The notes: generated from the sequence alone by a model not told the origin. A stretch of DNA of 64,000 nt from Takakia lepidozioides (GCA_030704615.1 CM060734.1:23870001-23934000), one strand, 5' to 3'. Positions 10,871-22,619 are shown, counted from the first letter of the stretch. Program-made: numbers and translations.

Positions 10871-12734
10871 ACATATAATGAGTTGGGCCATTATTTTTTA
10901 GTATTGAGTATTTTCGTTGCATTAACTTACAACAAAAGACCTGCGGCTGTTTCACCTCATTCTATTTCGTCTACTATTTCTTTCTCTGGTATTTTGTTTT
11001 GCCACATTTCTTATGACTTTTCCAATTACAATGTATTTACCAACTCAAATGCTAATGCGCCTTTATTTCATAAAATATCAGGAACATGGTCTAATCATGA
11101 GGGTAGTTCGTTATTACGGTGCCGGATCCCAAGTTTCTATGGATTGCTTTTCGGTTATCAGGCTCAACCCTGCAATGTTTCAAACGAGGGCGCAGCCAAA
11201 AGATTTTTTTTTTCACAGACCGCTGGTGGTTTTTTGCTTTGCTTCCCTCCCCAAAAGAGAGAATAAACTATTCAGACGTTATTTGCAGAACTTGTTTGGT
11301 ACCATAAATCGTCAAAACTCCCTCAAGAGCCAATCCAAAGTTGCGCCCTCAAGTCTCCTCCAAGAGCCCTCAGATACAAGATTAGAGAATGGTTCGGATA
11401 CGGGAAAAGATAAAAAGCCCTACGGACCTAAAAGGTGGAAAGAGTTTGAAAAAAAAGATATATATATATATATATTATATTATATATTGCTTTACGTCTT
11501 CTGGAAAAATATAGATTTTTTATTTTTTTTTGCACGAAATGCAAATTGTTTATTGATGAACGGTTGATTTACATGGGCATTGCTTTATTTTCTTCGATTT
11601 CTTCATTAGCAAGTTCCAATCCTTTTGTTTGAATTTTCTTTGTTTGTACTAAATCACTTGCAGAATCAAATCATGTTTCACAAGATCCTATATCAGCTAT
11701 ACATCCTCCTCACATTTATGCAAGATGCGCCGCCAGTGCTATTGGCTTTTGCTCATGTCTATCCAGAATAATGAACGGTATCTCTGCACTCCATTGGCCA
11801 ACGCAAAGGGAGAATGGGGCCGAAGAGGAGAAAAAGCTTGGCGCTTTCTTGATTGAAGCCCGCATAACAAGCAAGCCAATTACCCGGCTCAGGGAGGAGA
11901 GTGTGAATTTTTTTGTCAAAAATCTATTGGAAATCCTCAGTTCCGCTCTCATATTGCTACGCAATATGAACCTACTCGTGCTTCGGCACTTGGCCCTCTC
12001 TTCACTTTGGCCCAGGGAGCGGCTAAATCTCATGGGGAGGGGGCGGGCGAAGCATGTTGTTCGTAAAGCAAATACTACGTATTTGCATTTTGGTTGGACC
12101 TGCGACGCGAATAAAGTGGTCTCTGGCCCGAAATACCATTGGTGGAAACAAATTCAAATTTGGATCTTGACATGTTGGTGTTTTTTAACTGTAGGCATAT
12201 TGCTAGGAAGTTGGTGGGCTCATCATGAATCAGGTCGGGGTGGTTGGTGGTTTCGGGATCCCGTAGAAAATGCTCCTTCTATGCCTCGGGTATTGGCTAC
12301 AGCTTGTATTCATTCAGTTATTTTTACCCAAATTGAATTATTGGACCTTGTTCCCTAATATGGTTACTTTTTTACGTCGCGTTTTAGGAACTTTTTTCGT
12401 ACATCCTGGATTGCTAGCTCCCGTTCATAGTTTTGCTACAGATTCTACACGAGGAATCTTTTTATGGTATTTTTTCCTTATAATTACCAACATATCTTTG
12501 ATTCTTTTTTTACAGATGAAGCAGCAATCGAGTACCGGGCTAGTTGGTGCATTATCTGGTTTATCATCAAACCAAGACCTGACGGCCTCGAAACCCGTAA
12601 ACCAGATCTTGTGGCATTTGCGAAGCACTCTATTCGTGCACTCGCGTAAATTCACTCGTTTACCGAAGCTAATGGGAGGCGAAGAAGGCCATGACGAAGT
12701 AATTGTATACAAAGCCAGTAGAATGCATAAATAA
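10871..12734 (+). pseudogene. ccmFN: ccmFN pseudogene (mitochondrial cytochrome c haem lyase, N part)
   Basis: CcmF transfers haem to apocytochrome c; plants split it into FN and FC. The start region reads NELGHYF then [12 protein letters not shown]. The conserved tryptophan-rich motif is [17 protein letters not shown] at about 12,240-12,290, where the family has Trp, Ser, Phe and Trp at the four altered positions. The end reads [15 protein letters not shown] and stops at 12,734. The frame changes at least at 11.2, 11.5-11.7 and 12.35 kb, including around an AT microsatellite at 11,458-11,475. The codons CGG, CCT, TCT and CGG at 12,254, 12,275, 12,278 and 12,287 are unedited-type. Confidence 0.92.
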
Positions 12735-13021
12735 AGAAAGCTACCTTTGGAGAGATAAGAAGCTAGCTTAATTCTGATTACACACACGGCCCTCTGTGCG
12801 AAACCTTCGGCATTTGCTATGCGAACGCTCCGCACCTTTCAGGAGCTAGGGGGGTATGAGAGAGGCACGGAGCGTTCACGGAGGGATGTAGAAAGAATAA
12901 GGCCCAAAAGTTCGAAGAAACCACTCATAGCAAAAAATATTTTTTTGGGCCTAAATCTCGAGTTTTTTATCTCGTATTCTCTCGTTCGGAGAAGCGAAAA
13001 TCCTTAAAACAAATAGAGGAG

Positions 13022-15340
13022 ATAGTCCAACTACAGAACTTCTTCTTTTTCCTCATTTTTGTGGTTGTGCTTCGTGGCACGGCAACACCTATACTATTTC
13101 GATGGTTGGTAAGTAGAGATGTTCCCTCCTCCTCATGGTACTATAATACCTAGTTTTACTTCTCTATTACTGGTTTTAGTTTATATACATTCCAGGGGAT
13201 TCCTGCGCTCTATGGACGAAACAAAGGCTAGTTTTGGTAAGAGCAAGACCCATTATAATACCCAACATAATTGAGAAAAGCTCCCCCCAAACTAAAGTTA
13301 AAACCTCATTTTTTTATTTTTCCTTTTTTCTCTCCATTTTATTATTCTCAATTTTGGGGGAGACTTATCATATTTAGAATCTTTCCGTGGTGTGCTTTTT
13401 TTTCTATTATTCCGTACATTCTTTCTATCATCTAGTCATAATAGGCGCGATAGGTTGGCGAACAAAGGGCGTAAGCTTAGGATGGAAGAGATGGAACTGC
13501 GTGAGCGGGCACGGAGAGGAAAGCGCCAAGCGCTTTGGCCTAACGGGAAGGAGAAATGAGAAAATGAAAAGAGAGAAAATTTTGACTTTTTATCCTTTTG
13601 CAAAGAATCAAAAATATTTTTGATTTTTCTGCTGCGATTTCCAAAAACCTTCGGCCTCAACGAAAAAGCCAAAAATTTGGTTTTTTATTCTCTGTTTGTT
13701 TTTTTGCAAGCTTATTCTTCCGTCTCTGAAAAAGAAGCGCTTGACGCTTTCTCGGTTACACCACCCTATGATGGGTGTAACCAAGAAAGCGCCAAGCGCT
13801 TTGATTGGAATAGATGTTTTATTGTTCGCGCCTTACCAAATAGACTGATGGATGTTGGTCATGACTTTCGAAAAGTTGCCATGACTATGAAGATTTCACA
13901 TGGAGGAGTTTGCATCTTTATTATGGGTGTTATTATGTCGTGCGACCCGGTAGCTTATGTGCGACCATCATCGCTTCCAAGCCCACGCCTACAACATGGT
14001 GTGAACTCTAGTTGAATTCGGGTTTTAAATCCCGCTGTTGAGATGCCCAGTTGACTCTTGAACCTCGATAGGAAGATGGTTTTTTCCCAAATTAGTGCAA
14101 AAGGTTTAGGGACTTAGGATGAACCAATGTGAATGGGTATGAGAAGCTTCGCTGCTCGAAAACACCCAGTACTGACCACACTGAGAGACTTGCCAATGGC
14201 AAGAGAGGCCGCGGGTAACGCGAGTTGGCGAAGTGGCGTTAAACATTCCTAGCGGTACGAAAATAAAGGTCGTGATGATATCATCTACGTTTATACAGCT
14301 CCTCGTGGAGTAAATCTCACATCCAACCATCTGACTAGGGAACGAGATAATTCCCACTAAGTTCTAGTGAAACTGGCAGGCCAGCCGGGCCATAAGTTAG
14401 TGGGAACAGGATTATCCCAAAAAGACTAAACCTTCGGGGCAAAAGCTCACTTTGCTTGCGTTAGTAAAATGAAGGATTCCCGGGGGAAAGGCTGACGCGG
14501 GGACTCAGGGCGTGGCGTAACGAATAGCGAGGAGTTCATATGAGCAGAATGGACGGATAAAAAATAGTTTTGGCCATCCCGCCCGACCATAAACTAGGCG
14601 GACGCCATGTAAATCTCTGCTTTATATCTCATTTGGTCTTCAGGCTCCCCTGAGAAGAGCCGTATGAGGCCAGAGGCTCACGTACGGTTCGGAAGCCAAG
14701 CCCCTGCAGTAATGTTGCGGCTTAGGTTAACCAACACAAAAAAGAGACAGTTTACTCAATATTGCCTTTGGGTTCCAAACTACATATGGGAAAGGAACGT
14801 TGTTGTTCGCAAGGTATTGATCAATTACATGGACCCACTTTTCATTCCATTCATGGTACTTCAATTATTTATAAACCATCCTTAAAAAACCCATTCATGT
14901 TTGAGCATGGTGGATCACTTCGTGCCATAATTGACTTGTTGCCAATCACTGCGCCCTCGTACGAGAGTAAAGGAGTAGAAAAAAGAAATATATATATTTA
15001 TTTATATTTATATTTATATTCAGTTTTTTCATGGTGACGGATCGTGGAGAAATCGCGAACGTAATAGTTTCCCACATTGGTTGACTGTGGTCCCAGAAAA
15101 AAGATTATCTTTTTCTAATCAAGAAACGAGCACTACCAAAGTGGCTATACATACCAATCTCTTTACGGATCCATATGCTTTGATTGGAATTGGAAGTTTC
15201 GAAACAGGCTGGTATATTACCACAATGAAACTACCCTTTATTTTTTGTATTCGGATAGGTTTTATTCTGGCTTCATTGGGAGGCTTGCGTAGTTTCTTAC
15301 GTCAGCTCATTTTTTCCAGATTGGATTGGAACCTATATAT
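13022..15340 (+). pseudogene. ccmFC: ccmFC pseudogene, two exons around a group II intron
   Basis: Exon 1 (13,022-13,939) begins VQLQNFFFFLIFVVVL and ends with HDFRKVAMTMKISHGGVCIF. Exon 2 (14,732 to about 15,340) holds GIDQLHGPTFHSIHG, PSLKNPFMFEHGGSLRAI, LTVVPEKRLSFSNQE and LPFIFCIRIGFILASLGG. These are CcmFC, the C-terminal half of haem lyase. Exon 1 is badly damaged between 13.1 and 13.85 kb by stops, indels and low-complexity expansions. Exon 2 has a one-base frame break just after its start (near 14,760) and an AT/TTTATA expansion near 15.0 kb. The exon junction predicted by the intron ends restores Ser-Asn-Thr, as expected. Confidence 0.9.
13940..14731 (+). other. Group II intron of ccmFC (mitochondrial origin)
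   Basis: The intron begins GTGCGAC, the group II 5' consensus, and ends in AC. Domain V is complete at 14,657-14,690: 34 nt, starting GAGCCGTATGAGG and closing CTCACGTACGGTTC, with the catalytic AGC triad. Domain VI follows at 14,691-14,731. No maturase ORF is seen in its 792 nt. The position corresponds to the known plant ccmFC intron. It is now nuclear, where it would not self-splice as part of a working gene. Confidence 0.93.
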
Positions 15341-15388
15341 ATATATATATATTCATATGTATGAAAAAATGTTGGGAATTACCGGAAT

Positions 15389-15460
15389 CTGGAGTAAAAA
15401 GATTCGAACCTTTGCCTGTCGGTATAAAAAACCGAAGCCTATCCACTTGGCTATATTCCA
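15389..15460 (-). tRNA. trnQ: trnQ-like mitochondrial tRNA remnant with altered anticodon
   Basis: A 72-nt cloverleaf on the minus strand: GCCAAGTGG D-arm, TCGGT/ACCGA anticodon stem, GGTTCGAATC T-arm, and an acceptor stem with one mismatch (A5-C68). The body resembles plant mitochondrial tRNA-Gln(UUG). The loop reads TTTTTAT, so the anticodon is TTT, which would be Lys. This fits a decayed gene copy. Confidence 0.7.
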
Positions 15461-15640
15461 AAAAATCCACCTACGGCCTTTGTTCGTGAAGCCCACAAAG
15501 TGCTATGCACCTGAAACAAAAACGAAATCACTTCCCACTGCGCCAATAGCCCATAATGAAACATCGGGGGGGGCGTGTAATTTGGTTATGTTCTCCTACG
15601 CTATTATTTCGTAACCGAATCATTCATCTATATCGTGGAT

Positions 15641-16200
15641 GAATGACCCGTAGCTTTAACCCCGGGCCGGGTCGTTCTCCTCTGGGGGGCTGCTATTTCA
15701 TGAGCCATGAGCCATGAGCGGCATGAGCCATGAGCAGAGTCGTAAGTGTCGAAAAAAACATGAGCAGAATTTTTTTGCGGAAATTATTGTCCACGGGAAT
15801 AGGGTTGAGGGTGTCACAGTCATAGGGGGACAAGGACCTCCCGATGAAGGAGGTTGGGCAATGTTTTTTAGAATTACATATTGAAAGGCAATGTTTTACG
15901 AATGGTAGGGTGGTACTGCTCTATACAATGGGCCCCCATTACAGCCTACTAGCTACTTCCAAAATCCACCCCCACTCCCAATCCAAAACGAAATGACGAA
16001 TGATGCATTGTGAGAACGATGGATACAGAATAGAACAAAAAGGAGGGCACAATGGGGTTTTTATTGATCCACATGAATTGCATTTGAAGCACGTCTACTG
16101 TGTTGATGGTGCAAGCAAATCTATAGACATGTGCCTTCTGAATACAAGTCACCGCGTTGTCAGCGGGACTTCGACTGCTCTGAAAACTAGCTCATGAGTC
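15641..16200. other. NUMT right junction zone and ATGAGC short repeats
   Basis: After the mitochondrial homology ends there is a short tandem of (C)ATGAGC units at 15,700-15,770, including ATGAGCAGA. No gene is recognised in the following 400 bases. One open frame on each strand at 15.95-16.2 kb has no recognisable domain. Confidence 0.4.
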
Positions 16201-16220
16201 ATTGGGCTCCTCCAGGTAAA

Positions 16221-16865
16221 CTAGATTGCAGCCGTTGTACCGCCCCTGTTGATGTTCACCACAATGTCGTGCCCTTCAATCATACCACCATCGAATATGG
16301 AAAGCTTCACTTTTTCGTCATCCACACCAATGCGAATGTCGCCATACAATGGAGAAGAGGAGCGCACTCCTTCAGGAGTATACGTCTCTCCGATGGAGTC
16401 CACCCACGTCCACTTGCAGCAGTTCCACCGCAACAGCATAGCAGTGTGCATTCTTCTGCATGGGTGCACGCCGTAACTAGAAAAATCGGAATCAAGGATG
16501 TGCAGGAGCCACGGACTCCTCAGACCAAGATCGTCACCCCACTCGAAGGCGTAGTGGCCTGGGATATACTCAAAAGCTGACAATGTTTCCACATTCGCCC
16601 CACTATCTTCTGTGGAAACTGTATGCCAGATAACGATGTCTCGCGATGTGGCCAAATACATTGCATAATCAAAGCCTCCATAAGGGCAGTCGTCCTGGTT
16701 CCGCAAGCACGGCATCCTTGCAAAGGAGGCCCTTAGGACGTGTTTGTTGTCGATGACAATGACCTTGCAGACAGCAACGAAGCCCTTTGAATTTCCAAAT
16801 GATGAGAAGCGGAAGAGCACTGCGGGCTCCAATAATGGAGGATCTGGGTCCCACCTACCCACCAA
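16221..16865 (-). CDS. Unrecognised ORF, 214 residues
   Basis: Open from 16,865 to 16,221. I recognise no domain. The protein is rich in Trp and Cys, with segments such as FDYAMYLATSRDIVIWH and DSIGETYTPEGVRSS. It lies just downstream of the MULE remnant on the same strand. A 19-bp block starting CGGATGGAAATTC, upstream of the ORF at 16,966-16,984, is identical to 18,342-18,360 inside the MULE and encodes RRISIR in both. The ORF may therefore belong to the same or a related element, or may be a fragment of an unrelated gene. Confidence 0.35.
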   Translation of the reverse strand: MVGRWDPDPPLLEPAVLFRFSSFGNSKGFVAVCKVIVIDNKHVLRASFARMPCLRNQDDCPYGGFDYAMYLATSRDIVIWHTVSTEDSGANVETLSAFEYIPGHYAFEWGDDLGLRSPWLLHILDSDFSSYGVHPCRRMHTAMLLRWNCCKWTWVDSIGETYTPEGVRSSSPLYGDIRIGVDDEKVKLSIFDGGMIEGHDIVVNINRGGTTAAI

Positions 16866-16869
16866 TCAT

Positions 16870-17385
16870 CGTGTAACGTGTTCATCACGCCAGCGGCGGA
16901 TGAACCGCTTACTCTTTCTCATCCACGGGGAACAGTCGGCCATCTGCCACCGAAGTCCATCCCCCCGGATGGAAATTCGGCGCCGCATTTATATCGAAGG
17001 GGAGATGGATGCAGTCGTCTCGAGTGGCTATAGGCCCACCTGGCACTTACGGCCCATAGTTTGCATGACACGGAAGGAAACTGAAACGGCTACATTCATG
17101 GAGCAGCCAATCTTCATCCGTGCAGGTTCGTGTAAAGAATGAGGAAAGCAAAGTTTGGGAGAGCAGAAAAACAGGAACCCTCCAACAAACAAAAATACAA
17201 GCACGTGGAAACAGAAGTGAATGACATAGTATTATCTTAGTTCGAGCAAAACAGGTTACTGGTAGGCAAGACATAAGTCGAACCTTTCTGTGGCTAAAAT
17301 CAGAGGTACTTGCAGCAGTACAGTTCTACCATAACTGAAACTCCAAAAAAGATGGGCGTAACATTGTGTTGTGGCCCGCAAGCCA
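16870..17385. other. Spacer downstream of MULE copy 1
   Basis: No gene is recognised. It contains the copy of the 19-bp block shared with 18,342-18,360. I could not identify terminal inverted repeats of the MULE here. Confidence 0.35.
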
Positions 17386-17388
17386 AGC

Positions 17389-20300
17389 TCACTGGTCCCT
17401 TGGATCCATATTCAGAAGAGTGTATACCTCTTGGGCGCTCAACCCTGGTGCATGTATGAAGTGATGAGTTGTGGAATTACACCGGAGTCTCTTTAGGTAC
17501 ACGTAGTACAGATGCTTGCAAGGGCAGTATGATGCCCCCTTGTTCGCCATGATCTGGAAGTCGGTGCAATTACAGGTGGGTAATTCTGAAATGGTGATGG
17601 TGTACACCTCATTGCGGACAGCTGAGCCTACCATGGCCATCTTATACACACGCCTGAAGCCTGGTGGGGGCACTTCTGTTGAGCTCTGAATTGTACAGTT
17701 CATCCGAAGTGCATTCCTCATCCTTGTCTCATTTACTTTTGAGGGACGTCGCCGCCTCTTCGGTTTCCCCCAACGGTGTGTAGGATGCTTAGAGTTGTCG
17801 CGTTCCATTGTTCTTGCTTTCACAAGGGTCGGTGGTGGAGGCTGTGGAAGCGGAAATGGTTGTCTGGGGACGTCAGTGCGCTGCACCATCCGAAATCCTG
17901 CGGCGGTAAGGGTGTCAGCCTCAACCTGACTTAGATCGCATCCTGGTTCCACCGGCCACACCGAGGGAGCCTCTAGCATTGTTTGTATGCCGTACTTGGG
18001 CTTTCCATACACGCAAGTCATAATGTCATGCCTGCAGAACCAGAACTGGGTAGTTGTCGCCTCCGCAAACTTTGTATGGACAAATCTTCTTGTAAAAGTA
18101 GGAGCAGGGACAGCCCCATCTGGATTCCTCCTTATCATCTCTAAACAACATTTCCGTGTATCCACTCAAATTGCGGAACACCTGCCTCGAAATGCCGGCC
18201 TTGTGCGAGCAATTCTCCACTGTTACGCAGACACAGTCGTCTCCACAATGGCTTGGCCATACTGCATAACAGCAGGCAGAATCTGGGGCAAGCGAGCGCA
18301 TGTCGGCCTCCCCCACGGAGACAACTTCATCCGATCGCACTCGGATGGAAATTCGGCGCCATTTTTCCATCCGGGGGATGAACTCTGGTCTCGCACGAAA
18401 TACCCGCTTGAAGGCGATGGTGATCTGAAAACTCTTGGGCTTCCACTGCGCGGCAACATGATGGGACCTCGAGGTGCTGTCCGAATGTTCCTGTCGGATC
18501 TCCAAGAATCCTCTTCGCACCCGGGTTCCTCTTCAATCCTCCGCCTCACAGGGCGAGTACGGACGTCCCCCTCTAGGTGTGCGGTACAGAGGCGTCCCTT
18601 TGATCTTCTCTCGCAATGTTGTCGCCCATTTTAGTGGATTCTTCGACCTCGAAGCTGTTCGTACCAACAATTCCTCCCTGTCCGGCCCAAAGCCCCATTG
18701 TTTCCCGCTCAGGAACTTGTAGTACCTGGCTTGCTGCATGATTGCTCTGTCGATGTCCTCCGTTGTGGCCGTCACTACGTCCACCAGATGTGCGGCAGAA
18801 GACGCTCGCTAGGAGGAGTGGACTGATTCTGCCATATTTGTGTTCGACATGTCCGTGTCATAATCCAGGCACCACTCCTACAAGGACTGGATCAATGGTG
18901 AGGGATAAATGGAAAGGTCCGTAATAGAACGACAATTGCAGGAAAAGTCTGGCATCATACCTCCCGCATGTACTGTCCGAACTGTCGATACCGGAAACGT
19001 CACCACCCCAACCAGTTGTGCAAGGCTCCCATATTGGTTTTCTCCACTGCACCTGACGTGTTCCACCAAGCCTCGATGATAGCAAACTTAACCTCCGCGT
19101 CATCAAATGTGGGTGCATCCTTCCACGCCGTACAAAGGACACGGTGTTCAGCTTGGAATGAGCTAGCAACAAATTTGGTAGTGTAGTGAGATAGACTCTG
19201 CATCCAATGGAATCCACAGGATTTCTCTTTCCCCTCCATTGGAACATTGGGGTCCTCACCGTACACACGCCGTACCGCTGCCCAGTTGGCCTGAGCGTTG
19301 TCTGCCACGAATCCCTTGAAATTGGGCTCTGGCAAACCCGCCCTTGCCATCTGCTCGTTTATGCCCTCCCACAGATGCATCTCCGACTGTGTGTCCTCCC
19401 CTTTCATCTTACATATTGCAATCGTCATGAGCCCTCTGGAATAATAGTCATAAACATGCGCATCCATGGTCACCCACTGATGGTTTATAATTCGATTGAT
19501 GTGGTCAAACATCACCCAAGCATTCGACAAGTTTCCAGTTGTCGTGCGAGTGACCAAGTCGACTCCACTCCCAGGCCCACACGTTGACATTTTAAAAATG
19601 TAACAACGATCGGATTCGCTGCCTTGCCTTGGAAACCTGCTACATTGGATGTAGTCATATCCAGTCCTTTGTTTCACCTCCAGGATTGAGTGCATGTCCG
19701 ACCCCCGGCCGAACTCCTGCTTGCAAGATACGATGTGATTCCGCACATTTGGACTACAAACCTGCGAGACGGACTCCAACAGGTCAAGCATCTCCTCTTC
19801 GTTCAAGGGCACTCGGTCTGAACCATCTTTAGACATGATTTTGCCAAGAGCAATCTTGTGGGCTGCCTTGAGCTGAATCTACTTTGGTCTGGCTCCGGGG
19901 CTCAATTTCACCTCCTCTTTTATGATGTCGTGTGCTTCCTGCACAGCCTTCTGGATGTTGCCTCTCGCCAAGGGGTGGCAGTGGACCCCAACGTGTATGC
20001 AAGCTCTAGTCAAGTCCGGGAGCAAATGGATTACATAATATTGCTTGGCTCTGCACATGGACATGCACGTCGGTGGTTCTTTGCAATGTGCGCACTTGAA
20101 AATACCCGCTGCTGGAGACAATGAATGAATGATGGGTTGTGCCAGTCCAATCCGCCCTCCTTTGGAGAGAAAGTGGAAGCAGGCGGGATTTAGGCACCTC
20201 AGCTTCCCCGCACAGAGGACGTATTGTACACGAACACCATCAGCAATTTTCGTGCTACTGGTCTTCGTCACACACCAGGGGTGTCCGTCATGCTTTCGAT

Positions 20301-20775
20301 CCATGTCTGTTAACATACCTGAGGCTTTGTTTGACGAAATAACAGGTGGAAACTCGAAGATCACATTACCATCAACTTTGGGAGGCAGATACGTTACCTT
20401 CCTGACTGGAAATTTGGCATAGTCGAGAGCAGCCAGCTCGGAGCGAGAACCATCAAGGTGATGTTGCCGTAGGAGCTGCACAATGGACCGGGTTGGAGTT
20501 ATGCTCGAGGGTACATGCGTAGCACCTGCAGAGACGTCCATGTCGGATTTGAACGACCGTGTGGAGGACATAGGGACCTCAATGCACTCATCTTCCTCGT
20601 CGGAAATGTCGAATACCTCCACACGAAAAGCTATGGAGGGTCTTGACGGTCCAGGTCAGGAATGATTATCGTTGCATACCTCTCTGTTGGCAGTGGCCGC
20701 CTGTCGGTTTCCCGACTCCTCTGTGGATGGTGTGGGAAGCGACTGATTCAGAAAGGGAATGGGCATTCCCACAGC
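17389..20775 (-). pseudogene. MULE-type transposase with C-terminal SWIM zinc finger, decayed copy 1
   Basis: The order on the minus strand matches copy 2 (47.9-49.9 kb) from about residue 100: acidic FDISDEEDECIEV, a Cys-rich block (LRCLNPACFHF, FKCAHCKEPPTC), then the transposase core with VADNAQANWAAVRRVYG and CGFHWMQSLSHYT. It continues where copy 2 stops: KFAIIEAWWNTSGA, a basic segment with KGTPLYRTPRGGRPYSPCEA at 18.55 kb, and a SWIM finger (CNCTDF ... CPCKHLYYV, about 17,511-17,580). Lesions are a TAG where copy 2 has CAG (near 19,876), a frame break near 19,005, another stop near 18.9 kb, and frame changes near 18.53 and 18.1 kb. MULE transposases cut and paste DNA; SWIM fingers often accompany them in plants. 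The N-terminal ~90 residues are missing beyond 20,775. Confidence 0.82.
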
Positions 20776-20779
20776 GTGT

Positions 20780-22600
20780 CGCGTACCTCACTTCGATAAG
20801 CTCCCCTTCAAGTCATAGTTACTCGCTTTGATGCGCGCGCCTGACTCCCAACCTGGCCGCCCGGGCCAACTTGGAGCTTTGGCTGCTCACCGGGACATAA
20901 CGGTCCCCCTTCGCTTCCCACTAAACCCTCCACCTATTTGGGACTAGGAGAATTCCCTTTGGTAGATGGCAGTCCGGAACAGCTCCCCACTCTTTGGTCG
21001 CTTTCCGGCTCGCTCGCTTAATCACTAGTTTTTGGTCACCAACAGGCTTGCACCGTTCTCGGGGTCACTACTCCCCTTATATATACTTCTGTAGCTGTCC
21101 GCGGGGGTTTCACAACCAGCCATGCCATGTTATGGCGAACCACCACGAAAACCCTCGACCCCCGGTGATGAGTCGCGGTGAATCTTGGCCCACTCACTAC
21201 GGCCCCTATGGACCGTGATGAGTCCCAAGACTCCCCACGACTCCCACCACGAGGTCTCCGCCCCCATGGTGAGTCCTATGCCACCCCCACTAAGTCCCGC
21301 TAAGCTACCACCACCCCTTGTGGAGCCACCCCACCACAACCCGGTGTGCGGGGCTCCACCTAGTGAGCGCCTCCGCCCTCCTTGGGTGCCTTGGGCACTC
21401 AAGGGTGCTTCAGCCCCCCATACCTATCGCTGCCGCTGCCCCCACCACAGGGGCAACCCCTCATGTGTCCCGACCCCCTTGCCCTCAAGGCAAAGGGCCG
21501 CGACACACACCCCTACCAACAGGGAGTCGATGTCCTCATCGACTTGTTCATTTTGTAGAAATGAACATCCAAGTTGTGGCGTCCCACATCAAGGAGTTTG
21601 TTTCCGTACCATGGCGTCCCATGGCAAAGAACCAAACCCCACACTTGACTCTACTCTCCACTAGCTAGTTCGGCCAACTTCCTCCAAGTCCCGGCCAAGG
21701 ATGGAGCCTCTCCAGCTCCTCCCAGTGCACTCTTCTTGGCCTACTTCAAGGCCAAGGAACGATCCTCCCCGAGGATCGAATCGCCTTACTGCAACAACAT
21801 TGCTTGCGATCGCTCATGATGCCGCTTTTGGCATCATCTTGAGCAAGGGTTCACCTGGAACCCTCTTTGACTAGGAAGATAACCTTGAACCAACCGTGCG
21901 CCCCAATCACTACAATTGGGTCCGCCTTGGAATGCTGGCCTGAGGTACGGGAACACGCCGAAGCCGCACTACGACTTCGTCCCGAGGCTACACGATTATA
22001 GTATGTGAACGGAAGCACGTAGCTTCCGCGTTAGCCCGCACTACAAGGCAACCCCCTCGGTAGCGCAGTTATAGTATGCGCACGCGCCAGGTGCGCACTA
22101 GCACGTGAACTCCCAAAGAAGGCGCAAGTTTCCTTGCCCCTTGGATGTTATGGTGTGGAGTGTTGTCGTACGACGTATCCAGCCCACGTCTCCAACAATC
22201 GTTCACATTGCGCGCCATGTTGTTATGGTCTATCCACGACTTCCTTGGATATGGAATGATGGCAAGACAGGTTACAAAAGAATATGCCGCATGTCCTGCA
22301 TGTAGGTCTAATTGCGATTCAAGGTATTCAAAGGTCACAAAAATCTTTTCCTCTGACATAGAAGGTTCCTCCCTGACCACCATCCATATAGGAGATCACT
22401 TCTGTTCAATGACAAGCAGGAGCTTAGACCAGCACCTCCTACCATGCCTGCATCCGAAATCGAGGACGCTGCCATAGACTATGCAAAAAGGATAGCTGAG
22501 GGAGGGACAGTGGGAGGCAAGCCTGATCCTTCCAAGAAGCACGGTGTTAAACGACGATCCTATTTGTTCAACCTGCCATATTGGAAGGTACAGGGGCAAG
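20780..22600. other. GC-rich region without recognised gene
   Basis: About 1.8 kb. 21.1-21.5 kb is strongly C-rich on the plus strand with low-complexity proline-type open frames. The word TTATAGTATG occurs twice near 21,975 and 22,070. Frames here have no recognisable domain, and I see no intron-exon pattern. Confidence 0.4.
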
Positions 22601-22619
22601 GTCAGGTTTCCTGACATCA

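Larger units (their letters stand above)
8455..15640 (+). other. Nuclear copy of mitochondrial DNA (NUMT): ccmB-ccmC-ccmFN-ccmFC-trnQ
   Basis: About 7.2 kb of AT-rich sequence carries four cytochrome c maturation genes in the same orientation, then a trnQ-like gene on the other strand. It also contains a mitochondrial-type group II intron. All genes have frameshifts, and a nuclear-type tRNA-derived SINE sits in ccmC, so this copy is not functional mitochondrial DNA. Flanks on both sides are nuclear repeats and mobile elements. Several codons keep C where the conserved protein needs T, so the donor genome used C-to-U editing. The left edge is at the AT run near 8450; the right edge is uncertain, between 15.5 and 15.7 kb. 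Confidence 0.9.

Noticed and set aside
8455-15640. Genuine mitochondrial contig or chimeric assembly
   Set aside because: Every gene is broken and a tRNA-derived SINE with a target duplication is inserted; the same SINE family occurs elsewhere in the window in nuclear context.
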